Below are positions 36,276 to 45,760 of a DNA stretch of 64,000 nt, piece by piece. Source of the stretch: Orthonyx spaldingii (lineage: Eukaryota > Chordata > Aves > Passeriformes > Orthonychidae); assembly GCA_013397795.1 (NCBI GenBank), contig VZTJ01001390.1, positions 533,085 to 597,084 of the forward strand, given 5' to 3'. The notes below the pieces were generated by a model. The model was not told where the DNA came from, did no database searches, and saw only the letters and a program-made list of their open reading frames with translations. The position numbers were made by a program, and so were the translations under genes. The stretch's first letter is position 1, and the number at the start of each line of letters is the position of its first letter.

Positions 36276-37588
36276 ACATCTCCAGAGCCTATGTTCCAAC
36301 AAAGTTTCAGCTACTCCCTTTTTCTGGGCAGCAGTGGTGCTTCTCCACTGATGTTCTCCCCGGCCCCACACATTGCTGGGAGATCACTCAAAAAGCTGCT
36401 CTGCTCACCAAGCCTCCTCCAAGCCTTGCACAGCAGCCCGTCCCAACTCTACTCATGCCTCTTTTTTTTGGTGCATTTCTTGCCCCTACCTGGCTTAAGG
36501 AGAGGAGACAATCACAGCCCAGCTCCCTCCCTCTGCAAAGCACCAGAGCCAGGGAAGGTCCCTGGTGGATTTTTTCCAAGGACACAGGGTGCTGGTAGGA
36601 AATAAGCACCAGCAAGGAGCATCCCCAGCCTGGGCCAACACCCCTTCCAGGGATGTTCCTGCACACCTGATCCACTGGAAACCACCTGGGACTTCCACCT
36701 GCGCTCCTGATGGAAAACACTCTGCCTGCTGTCTCCAACCCTGCAGGTGGGAGGAGATGCCCATGCTCAGTGCTCTGCTGACCAATGCAACCCTCCACCC
36801 TGATGGACCTCGGAAACACCCCTTCTCTACCACCCACTCCTGGTCCACAGCAATTAAACCCTGGCTGCCAGGGCTGGGCAAGACAAATGGTGTTTATTGG
36901 GATGGCTTTCCTGCATGCCAAACATAAAACAAAATGCCGATCGATAGAGCTGCCTCACCTGATGGTTTTATTTCTCTTCTCCTCCCACCCCCACTTTTAA
37001 CTTTGCTGTGCTCTGGAGCTCTCAGTGGGGTTTGCACCGTGGTGATAAACCAACAGATCCCCATTAACCCGTGGGCAAGATCAAGAATTTGCCTTTTCTC
37101 TCTTTCCCTTTTCCCTTTCTTATATTTTTTTTAAACTCTCCCTCTATCAATATTTGATGAGGGTAATTTCAAAGACTTGTTTAGTATGATCTCCACATGA
37201 GGAGTCCTTGGGAGTGTTTATCACGTTCGAGGTATAATTACATTCAAATCCTGAGACACAGTTGCCAGGGTTACAGCTGCTGGTGGTTCCTCCAGCTTTT
37301 GTGTGTCTGGGGTTTCTCACCGCCCCCCGCGTGCTCGCACGCCCCACGCGCTCCGCTCCGCCGGGGAGGCAGGGAGGGGGATGGATGGGGAGCTCAAGCA
37401 CCAGCAGTGGCCAGGGCAGGTTGTACCAGCCTGAAGGAAAGTCAGCATTCCCTGCAGGGTGCACCCAGTGCCTGGGTTTGGGGTCAGGGATAGGGTAGAG
37501 GAAGAGCTGAGCAGGGAGTGCAAAGTTGCTGAAAAAATATTACAGTAAAATCCTCCAGCCATTCCCTCAGGTCCTATCACTGGGGTAG

Positions 37589-37815
37589 GAGAGAGGTTTA
37601 GGTTGGATATCAGGGAAAGGTTCTTCCCCCACAGGGTGCTGGGCACGGCCCAGGCTCCCCAGGGAATGGGCACGGCCCCGAGGCTGCCAGAGCTCCAGGA
37701 CAGCGCTGCCAGGGATGCACAGGGTGGGAGTGTTGGGGTGTCTGTGCAGGGCCAGGGGGTGGACTGGATGATCCTGGTGGGTCTCTTCCAGCTCAGGATA
37801 TTCATGACTCAATGA
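37589..37815 (+). repeat. CR1-J-like LINE fragment (3' end)
   Basis: GAGGTTTAGGTTGGATATCA, AAAGGTTCTTCCCCCACAGG, GGGAATGGGCACGGCCCCGA, CAGGACAGCGCTGCCAGGGA, GGTGTCTGTGCAGGGCCAGG, TCTTCCAGCTCAGGATATTC, tail ATGACTCAATGAA. About 13 bases shorter than the 31556 copy within the CCAGGA/GTTTGGACAGC segment. Confidence 0.94.
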
Positions 37816-38169
37816 ACCTCAATGGCTGTAAAGGCTCCATGGAAGGAGAGGCAGCAATGCCTTTTCTTCACCCCTGGAGTGCGCGAGTGAAATCGGAAGA
37901 GCCAAGGCATGAATCGCCAGGGACAGAGGGCTGCAGAATCCCAAGGGAGAGCTCCAGTGGTGCCAGCACTGGGACCTCTCTGCACCCTCAGCTTTCCCCT
38001 CCCTGCCAGGAGCTCCTCTGCTCTCACCAGACCAGCAGAATCCTCTCAAGAGGTGCGCGGTGCTTGAGGACACCAACTCCTTGTGTGCCAAAATGGGGAC
38101 ACAAACTCCAGCTGAGCCACTCCTGGCAACATTCCAGGCTTTAACCTGGCTCAAAGCAGATACACACAG

Positions 38170-38259
38170 GGATGGATGGATGGATGGATGGATGGATGGA
38201 TGGATGGATGGATGGATGGATGGATGGATGGATGGATGGATGGATGGATGGATGGATGA
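38170..38259 (+). repeat. (GGAT)n microsatellite, about 22 copies
   Basis: Perfect tandem GGAT over about 90 bp. It creates open frames repeating Met-Asp-Gly-Trp on the plus strand and His-Pro-Ser-Ile on the minus strand, which are artefacts of the array. Confidence 0.98.
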
Positions 38260-39015
38260 TCTGGGCTATCTGCTGGAGACCTGGTCTCACACTGCTGGCC
38301 ACGCAGAGAGGGAAGGAGCTGCCAGCTCAAGCCCTTTGCTGTCATGCAAGCAAAGCCCAGACACACCAGGGCTGTTTGTGTGAAGCCACCTGACCACCGG
38401 GGCTGGGAGCAGCCCCAGCCTCACTCCCCACTGCCCGTGTGGACCTACTGGAACACCCCCAAGGCTCTGCTGTACTGGGAAAAAATGAAAACCTGAGCAT
38501 TTCTACCCCAAAACAACATCCCATACCTGCTGCAGCAGTGACTTGGAGATCCCCAGGCCAAGGGCAGTGCTTCAGGAGACACTGACAACAACTCCCAGGG
38601 AAGGGGCACCCAAGGAAAAGCTGTTCCCTGCTCCTGCCCAGGCTCTGGGGCTGAACTCAGGCTGCCCAGCCAGATTCACCTCCCTTCCCTGACCTGCAGA
38701 CAGCTCAGCTCCTACCTGGCATTTCCTGGACAGCGTCAGTAAATGCAGTTTCATCCAGGCAGTGAGGAACTGGGATTGAATTGCCTTTGTTCTAGTTCCA
38801 ATTTTAAATAATATGAACCTTCCTACAATAGGCAGCGTTATCACTAATTCCCACAGCTGAGCCTGAAATAAGCTTACAAACCATGCAGCAGCACTGTGGG
38901 AAGAACAATTATTCCAACAAAGGATGGAGAGGGAAGGAAACAACCATGAGCTCCTTGGATTAGATGGAGGGTGAACATAATCATTGTCAATTCACAATAA
39001 ATAAATAATAAATTT

Positions 39016-39034
39016 AAAAAAAAAAAAAAAAAAA
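39016..39034 (+). repeat. Poly(A) run, 19 bases, preceded by AATAAA-like words
   Basis: A19 directly after a stretch holding AATAAATAAATAATAAATTT. It looks like a retroposed tail, but the upstream 200 bp match no gene or repeat I recognise. Confidence 0.85.
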
Positions 39035-39079
39035 GAAAGACCACCAAAACACAAAACAAACAAATGCCAAGAACAAATG

Positions 39080-39440
39080 CAGCGTGAAGGCCCGGTAAAA
39101 TATTTACAGTTATTTCAATGGAAAAAAGGTACCTGCTACAGTCAATAGGTTGTAAAACAAATTCAGATGGAAGCTATTGTTTACCCCTAAATCAGCTCTA
39201 ATGCACTGGCAAATGTGATTATCAGCATTCTGCGGGGAGCGGCAGCATCAGCATTCATTCCAGGTGTGCTCAGTGAAGGCTCTCTTGGCCACAGGTTCAT
39301 TTGTAATTATTAAAATGCACCTTGTTAGCCATGCAGCAAGTCCCAAATTTCTGGGCAGTGGCACATGCAGCATTTACTTTAATTTATTCTGTGCGATTTC
39401 TGCATTATTGTACTGTGTCAATGCCACGGTGCAAATGAGA
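39080..39440. promoter_or_regulatory. Candidate conserved non-coding element
   Basis: Repeat-free and AT-rich with TGTAATTATTAAAATGC, TTTACTTTAATTTATT, AATGTGATTATCAGC and GCAAATGAG. It is flanked by repeats on both sides, with no coding frame of note. Inferred only from composition and motif density. Confidence 0.3.
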
Positions 39441-39802
39441 AACCCCATCTCAAACGCTCCAAAGGGAAGGGAGCTGAGCACTCTCTGTTAGCAGTGACTG
39501 GGAGCCGGCACGTCCTTTGTTCCTGGGAAAGCTTTTCCATCAAGGACAAACAGCCGGAGGGCTGGCAGCCACCGCGGCTGTGCCCACTGCCAGGGCTGGG
39601 AGAGGCACCAGCTCAGTGCTGGGTGCACACCAGGGGGAAGGCAGGAATGTAGGGAAGGGAAGGGCTTGGTGTCACCCTAAGGACTCACACCAGTGCACTG
39701 CTGGGCCACTCTGTTGTCCAAGATAACAGCAAATAGAGGGAAGTGACAGAAAAAGAGGGAGAGAAGCCTCAAGGTAGTTTTGGGCATGAGATGTGAGAGA
39801 TT

Positions 39803-40215
39803 ACAAAATGGTTTGGGTGGAAGGGACCTTAAAGCCCAACCAGCCACACCCCCTGCCACAGGCAGGGACACCTTCCACTATCCCAGGTTGTTCCAAGCTC
39901 CGTCCAACCTGGCCTTGGACACTTCCAGGGATCCAGGGGCAGCCACAGCTTCTCTGGGTACCCTGTGCCAGGGCCTCACCACTCTCACAGGGAAGAATTT
40001 CTTCCTAATATCCCATGTAAATCTTCCTCTGGCAGTTTAAATCCTTTCCCTCTCATCCACCAACACCCTCAAGCCCTTTTCCTCAGGGTTGCTCTCCATC
40101 CTTTCCCCACCCAGCCTGTGTTTGTGCCTGGGATTGCCCTGACCCAGGTGCAGGAGCTTGCACTTGGCCTTCACCAGGTGGATGCAGGATGCCTCATCTC
40201 ACTTATCCAAGAGGA
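39803..40215 (-). repeat. CR1 LINE fragment with reverse-transcriptase C-terminal remnant
   Basis: Reverse orientation: GGTTTGGGTGGAAGGGACCT, CTTGGACACTTCCAGGGATC, GAAGAATTTCTTCCTAATAT. Further on, minus-strand codons near 40185-40040 read KAKCKLLHLGQGNP, then HRLGGER and LVDER, the known C-terminal region of the CR1 ORF2 protein. Sequence between this part and the 3' UTR is missing, so the copy has an internal deletion and is inactive. Confidence 0.92.
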
Positions 40216-42295
40216 GAGCAAGGGAAAATCCATGTGAGAAATCCTGGAGCAGCTCTGCCTCAGCTGGAACCAGGAGCTTTTGAGAGAGGAGCACCTGGAC
40301 ATGGCTGCAAGGGAGGGTTGGCTCTGGTTGTTGAAGGGTCCAGCACAGGGAGATAGCGTCATGGGATCCAAACACCTCCCCAAAAGGCCCATCACCATCC
40401 CCAAAGCAGAGGGCCAGGTGGAAATCTGATCCTTAGGATTTTTAAATATCAGCTAGGGAGGATGAAGACATTGGGATGAGGGTCCAGAGTGGTGTAAAGA
40501 GCACGGCTTGGTGGCCTCACCTCCCAAGGCAGTGGCACCAGGGACGCCGCTTATCAGAGGAAGGGAATGGGATTGAGGTGAGCACGGAGCATGTCTGAGC
40601 ATTTGAATTACAAGCAGGGCTTGTAAGGGACAGGATCTGACATTTAATGCCTCTGTTTGCGAAGTGCTTGACATTCATGATAACAGGAGCGGCACAGGCA
40701 GGCGGGGAGGGCTCTGGATTCCCGGGAAAGCGAACAAAAATGAGCCTGGTTTTCCCTCTCTGCTAGCTGGGAACATCCCTGGGAGCTGCAAAGGCAGGTA
40801 GCAGTCTCACACCAACACCTGCAGCACCCCTGGGATGGGCTGCCTGCAGACTCCTGGAAAAGTCACCTCTTCCCCTCGTGCCTGAGCTTTCCTCCCCAGA
40901 AGATGGATCATCCATCCCGCTTGCCGGTTCCGCAGGAGATGTGCCACGTGTGTGGAGCACACACCCAGAGGAGCCAGGCTTTCATCTTCTCTGGGCTCTG
41001 AGGAGCCATTACAAGAGAAATAAAGTTCAACACTCAGTCTTCTCTTGGAAAGCTGCCGACTGGATGGAAATAACTTACTTTAAAAGGTGTCTCTCCTGAC
41101 AGCAGTTCAGGGATGGAAGTGGAAGAGGGGAAATCAGAGTCACAGCTAATGCTTGGCAGGAGTTGGAGGCTTGCAACCAGCTTTAATGCAGGGCTCAGCC
41201 CGGAGGTGCCACCATTGGTGTGGGCAGCTGGGTCCCCAGCAAGAGGTGCCAAGTCCTGGGAGGTGCCCATATTGTCTGGACAGGGCTGGGAGCACCCTGG
41301 GACAGTGGAAGGTGTCCCTGCCCATGGCAGGGGTGGGACTGGATGAGCTTTGAGGCCCCTTCCAGCCCAAACCATTCCGTGATTCCCGTTCCCAGGACAA
41401 CTCTCTATCCCACATTGGCCTTCAGAAGATTTCCTGGCATGGCTGGGGAGTGGCCTGCAAGAGCAGACCCCCAGTGGTCCCAGGCTTTACAGGGCAGGGC
41501 CTGGCAAAGCTGATCTCAGAAAGGCTGATGACAAGGCTACTCAGTATTGACACAAAACAGCATTGTCACCACGTGTCACCACCTAATTCCACTGCAGTGT
41601 TAGTGGCCTGTCCAGCATGGAGACAGGACTGTGTGGTGGCAGGGGAGGGGACAGAGCCCGAGGTCCCCAGAGCACAGCGCAGATCCTGCTCTCTCAGCCA
41701 TCCATCCAGCCGTACCTTCTCTTAATTACATTAAAATAACACTCTCCCACCTCATTTTTTATTATTAGAAATGAACAGATTTAAAGCATTTCCCCTCAAA
41801 TTATGGTTCACCTGAGTAGATAATTAAAAGACTATAAAGGAGATACACTTTTATGTATAATTACGCCTACTTCTGCTGCTGTATCGGGGCTTCAAAAATA
41901 TTTGCAAAACAACTCAAAACTTCTATTTTGTCAGTGCAATAATTGCTGCTTGTCAGGGCTATCGGTGCCAGCGTCTGCTCAAACAGGAGCAGCGTCTCAC
42001 AGGCAGCCTTGCTGGGAGAGGGAGGAGGGTGGAGCTGCAAAGCATCCCAGGAAATCTGCTGGCAGAACAGCTGTGCACACCGTGCCACGCAGCCGGCACT
42101 GAGCTCACCCAGGGAGCCGCCTTGGAAAGGAGAAGGATGTTGGTTTGAGGTTTGTGGGGAGCCCAGAGGATGGAGGGAGGATGCTCTGGGTTTGTTTCCT
42201 GCCCATCATGGTTGTGGACACCCACAGGGACAAATCTCCACACGCTGCTGGGTGCATCTGGATTGGTTTGGCACACTGAAGGCTCAGCTCAGAAT
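40216..42295. other. Intergenic, no gene recognised
   Basis: 40570-40700 and 41720-41960 are AT-rich repeat-free blocks (TTAATTACATTAAAAT and TATAATTACGCC in the second). A short CR1 lies at 41285-41385. Remaining open frames have no family match. Confidence 0.5.
41285..41385 (+). repeat. CR1 LINE fragment (3' end, short)
   Basis: Plus strand: GTGGAAGGTGTCCCTGCCCA, GGGTGGGACTGGATGAGCTT, CCTTCCAGCCCAAACCATTC, tail CGTGATTCCCG. Confidence 0.9.
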
Positions 42296-42582
42296 CAGAA
42301 TCCCAGAATAGTTTGGGTTGGAAATTACTTTAAAGGTCATCCATTCCCACCTCCTGCCATGGAAGGGGCACCTCCCACTACCCCAGGGTGCTCCAAGCCC
42401 CAACCAACCTGGCCTTGGACACTTCCAGGGATCCAGGGGCAGCCACAGCTGCTCTGGGCACCCTGTGCCGGGGCGTCACCACCGTCACAAGGAAGAATTT
42501 CTTCCTAATATCTAAGCCATCGCCTCTTGTCCTATCAACTCCATGCTCTCATCCAAAGTCCCTCTCCAGCTCTCTTGCCCAG
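42296..42582 (-). repeat. CR1 LINE fragment (3' end)
   Basis: Reverse orientation: AGAATCCCAGAATAGTTTGG, ACTACCCCAGGGTGCTCCAA, GGCCTTGGACACTTCCAGGG, GCCACAGCTGCTCTGGGCAC, GAAGAATTTCTTCCTAATAT, CATCGCCTCTTGTCCTATCA. Closely related to the copies at 39803 and 45193. Confidence 0.93.
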
Positions 42583-42819
42583 ATCTCCCAGATCTTTATT
42601 TTTTCCCTGCATACGGTTCTTCTGCAGAGGAGCTGCATCTGTCCCTGTGTGCAGTGGCAGCATCCACTCCTGTGGGGCAGCAGCAGAGGTGCGTTCATCT
42701 TCCTGACGGGGACAGGCTGGGAATGGCTCTTTCCTGCTCTCGGGAGCCTCCCTGTGCTCCGGGGATGCAGCAGTGGCCACCTCTCCCAGCAGAGAGGAGT
42801 GTCGGACACTGGCACCCGG

Positions 42820-43100
42820 CCCCGGGAGAGCGCGGCTCCCTCCAGCCGCCCCCAGGCACCCAGCGGGTGGCACCGCACGGCTCGGCCCGGCTGCGCTCAT
42901 CAGCTGAGCCTCGGGATGCCGAGGGTAATCAGCACGGCTCAACGAGCGGGAGCAGCGCTCGGCAGCCCCAGCCCGGTCCCGGCTATTCCGCACATCCCGC
43001 CGGAGTTCACCAACAAATCCTCCCGGCGCTCAGGGAGAGGCTGGCCTGACACCGCCCGCCCCGGCTGCTCTGCACACCCCGGCAAGGCCGCCCGGGGATG
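42820..43100. other. CpG-rich patch
   Basis: Dense CpG (GGAGAGCGCGGCTCC, GGCACCGCACGGCTCGGCCC, GGCCGCCCGGGG) for about 280 bp. Long overlapping frames on both strands are expected in such stop-poor sequence; none shows a family signature. It could be an unmethylated regulatory island. Confidence 0.5.
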
Positions 43101-43520
43101 AAATCTAAAGGAAAGGGGCCCAGGAGACAGTGGGGGGACACACAAAGGAAGCAAACGAGGACAGAGCACGGAAAAAAGATGCTGACTCAGCGCAGCGAGG
43201 CCACCTGAAGAGCGAGGGAAGGTGGGCAGTGGGCAGGACAAGGAGCCTGGAGGCCCCAGGGGTGCTGGAGGGGTCCAAGAGAGCGGCGAGGAAATGCCTG
43301 GGGCCCCAGTGCCGCTTGGGGGGAGCAAAGCTTATCAAGGAATGTCAGCAGCAGCAAATGGGAAGGGGGAGCAGGAAAGGACAGGATGCTCCTGCAGCCT
43401 GGGCAGCCCCCAGTGGGCCCACAGATAATCCCAGGGATGCCCTCACAGCAATGGACAGACCTGAGCTTCACGCTGGGGACAGCAGGTTTCAGACAATCCA
43501 CCAGTTTCTCCCTGACTTAA

Positions 43521-43538
43521 AATCACAGAATCACGGAG
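43521..43538 (-). repeat. CR1-J-like LINE tail, severed by an LTR insertion
   Basis: AATCACAGAATCACGGAG is the reverse-oriented terminal repeat of the CR1-J copy that continues at 43811. The two parts are separated by the LTR at 43545-43810. Confidence 0.85.
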
Positions 43539-43544
43539 TAGGCT

Positions 43545-43810
43545 TGTCGCTGTTGAACCGATAGCGGAGTGAAGGGACACACGAGTCTTGAGAGAATGTT
43601 GAGTGGATTTATTTAATTAATAACAGATTTATATACACATGAGAAGGCTATTCAGATTGGTTGAGATTCATCCACCCCCCTGGGACTGATTGGGCCCAGG
43701 CTCTGACCGCCAGTTTCCAAAAGCCACTCTCAGTAACATGGAACTTATCTTATATTTAGTAAACTTCAATAGAAGAAAAATTCCTGTGGGAAAGAGTCTG
43801 TGCTGTCATA
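43545..43810 (-). mobile_element. Solo LTR of an endogenous retrovirus, 266 bp
   Basis: On the minus strand it starts TATGACAGC and ends CAACAGCGACA. It contains TATATAAA (43635-43628) and AATAAA (43613-43608), the promoter and poly(A) layout of an LTR. It is flanked by exact 6-bp duplications TAGGCT (43539-43544 and 43811-43816), and removing it and one duplication restores a continuous CR1-J. No internal retroviral genes remain. A 6-bp duplication suits class II (beta/alpha-like) retroviruses, but family assignment is uncertain because the termini are TA...CA rather than TG...CA. Confidence 0.88.
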
Positions 43811-44036
43811 TAGGCTGAGCTGGAAGGGACCCACAAGGATCATCCAGTCCAGCTCCTGGCCCTGCACAGACACCCCAACACTCCCCCCCTGTGCATCCCT
43901 GGCAGCGGTGTCCAAACGCTCCTGGAGCTCTGGCAGCCTCGGGGCCGTGCCCATTCCCTGGGGAGCCTGGGCAGTGCCCAGCACCCTCTGGAGGAAGAAC
44001 CTTTCCCTGAGATCCAGCCTGAACATGCCCTGAGTT
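43811..44036 (-). repeat. CR1-J-like LINE fragment (body of the interrupted copy)
   Basis: Reverse orientation: TGAGCTGGAAGGGACCCACA, GATCATCCAGTCCAGCTCCT, CCTGCACAGACACCCCAACA, GCCCATTCCCTGGGGAGCCT, AGGAAGAACCTTTCCCTGAG, ATCCAGCCTGAACATGCC. Joined with 43521-43538 it is one element predating the LTR. Confidence 0.94.
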
Positions 44037-45192
44037 GTCCTGGGAGAACATCCCACAGTGGTGGATGAAGCTGCTACCCCTGGTAATGCTTGTTTCAAGG
44101 CCCTGCCTGCATGTGCCCCCACTCTGGGGGCCTGGTTGGCCTCCCAGGGCACACACACACCGCAGTCCCATGGAGGGGTCACCCACTCCCTCCCATTACA
44201 TTGGATCCGTGTGTTTTCAGAGCCAAGGGACCAAACAGACACTGAACAGAGCAGGGAAGGTGAGTTCCCCACGAGGATGAAGGCTCAGCAAGGACCACCA
44301 GCACAGGGCCAGCACCAGGCTGGATATCTCCCCTCTCTTGCTGGGACACCTGGAGGCAGCTGATGCCCACGGCCACTGCTGGGTGCCAAACACCCCCAGG
44401 GTGTGGAACGCCAGCACTCCAGGCCTCCCAGGGTGGAGCCAACGTGCTTTGAAGTCCCCAGATCCACGCTTGAGCTCACTGTGCATAAAGAAGATATAAT
44501 ACCCCATCGCCCTCATAAGGGCATGGGGAAATAAATTCATTAGTGTTTATAAGGAGCTAAGAAACTCTGATTAGAGAGCCAGGGAAAGGGCCCACGAGGG
44601 AAATGAATAATTCGGCGTGCAGGAGAGGGTGGTAAATAATGCATGGGCTGCCGTGTCGCCGGGAGAGGAACGGCTCAGGAGCAGTGCCGGGTGCGGGGCA
44701 GGGAACGCGCCTCTTCGGCTGGGGGGGAATGCACCTCGCAGCCCTGCCCGGGACTCGAGCCACAGAATGTGGGCAGCACCGCTGAGCCTGCCTGGGTCGT
44801 AAGCCAGGCAGCACAGTTATCTTGGGGTTTGGGGGAGCTTTCCTCTTCCCATGTTCCTTCAGAGGGGCACCAGCATCTCTAGTGGGTCCACAAGCAGCAG
44901 GGACAGTCCCCAAAGCCGAGGTGACAGCAGAGACAGTTTCCCACCCAGGTTAATGCCAGCACCCCAGGGCACTTTACAGCAAAGCATTCCCACTCCTCCA
45001 GGGCCAGGCGGGAGTGAGAGGGGTTTCTGAGGGCTGGTGCTGCAGGGAACCATCCTGAATCCTCCCCATTGCTGAGGGCAGGGGCAGAGGAGCCCAGCTC
45101 ACAGCAGAGGAGCAGCTCAAACGTGCCCTGCATCCTGCCCAAATCCCAGGGATTTGCTCAGTCAGCTGAGTGAGAGCTGTATCTGGGAGCTT
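44037..45192. other. Intergenic, no gene recognised
   Basis: Contains an AT-rich block with an 11-bp hairpin (44502-44528) and a modest CpG-rich patch (44640-44770). Open frames have no family match. Confidence 0.5.
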
Positions 45193-45760
45193 CATGGAAT
45201 CCTGGGATGGTTTGGGTTGGAAGGGACCTTAAAGCTCATCCAGTGCCACCTCCCACTATCCCAGGGTGCTCCAAGCCCCAATGTCCAACCTGGCCTTGGA
45301 CACTTCCAGGGACCCAGGGGCAGCCAGAGCTTCTCTGGGCACTCTGTGCCAGAGCCTCACCATCCTCACAGGGAACAATTCCTTCCCAATATCCCATCTA
45401 TCCCTGCCCTCTGGCAGTGGGAAGCCATTCCCTGTGTCCTGTCCCTCCAGGCCCGTGTCTCCAGTCCCTCTCCAGCTCTCCTGGAGCCCCTTTAGGCCCT
45501 GGAAGGGGCTCTGAGGTGTCTCTGAAACCTTCTCCTCTGCAGGAACAGCCCTACCTCTCCCAGCCTGGCTCCAGAGCAGAGGGTCTCTAGCCGTGGGAGC
45601 GTCTCCATGGCCTCCTCTGGACTCATTCCAACAGCTCCACATCCTTCTGATGCTGGAGGACCCAGAGCTGGATGCAGCCCTGCAGGTGGGGTCTCACCTG
45701 AGCAGAGCAGAGGGGCAGAGTCCCCTCCCTCGGTGCTGCTGGTGGCTTTGGGACAGCGAA
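45193..45760 (-). repeat. CR1 LINE fragment, longest copy, includes ORF2 end
   Basis: Reverse orientation from GGAATCCTGGGATGGTTTGG through CTCCAAGCCCCAATGTCCAA, TTCTCTGGGCACTCTGTGCC and CTCTCCCAGCCTGGCTCCAG to GATGCAGCCCTGCAGGTGGG. Minus-strand codons near 45690-45610 read PHLQGCIQLWVLQHQKDVEL, then LE-stop-VQRR, the C-terminal motif of CR1 ORF2 protein with an in-frame stop. About 570 bp, dead. Confidence 0.95.

Larger units (their letters stand above)
31797..37588. other. Long intergenic stretch without a gene
   Basis: 32105-32390 is strongly AT-rich and repeat-free. 33497-33585 is a CR1 end. 33590-34300 is a CpG-rich patch with a possible plus-strand splice donor. 34400-36200 is unique sequence. 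36252-36275 is a TCC trinucleotide run. 37300-37380 is a small CpG-rich patch. No protein family recognised. Confidence 0.5.
37816..39802. other. Intergenic; GGAT array, poly(A) run and an AT-rich block
   Basis: Contains the 90-bp GGAT microsatellite, an AT-rich stretch ending in A19 (39016-39034), and a candidate conserved element at 39080-39440. No gene recognised. Confidence 0.55.

Noticed and set aside
38170..38259. CRISPR-like array
   Set aside because: Pure 4-bp microsatellite with no spacers, in a vertebrate genome. The same applies to the TCTG array at 58485-58522.
38060..38393. Proteins repeating Met-Asp-Gly-Trp or His-Pro-Ser-Ile
   Set aside because: Translation of the GGAT microsatellite in different frames.
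42388..43101. 237-codon plus-strand open frame
   Set aside because: Begins in a reverse-oriented CR1 and runs into a stop-poor CpG-rich patch. Its composition explains the length.
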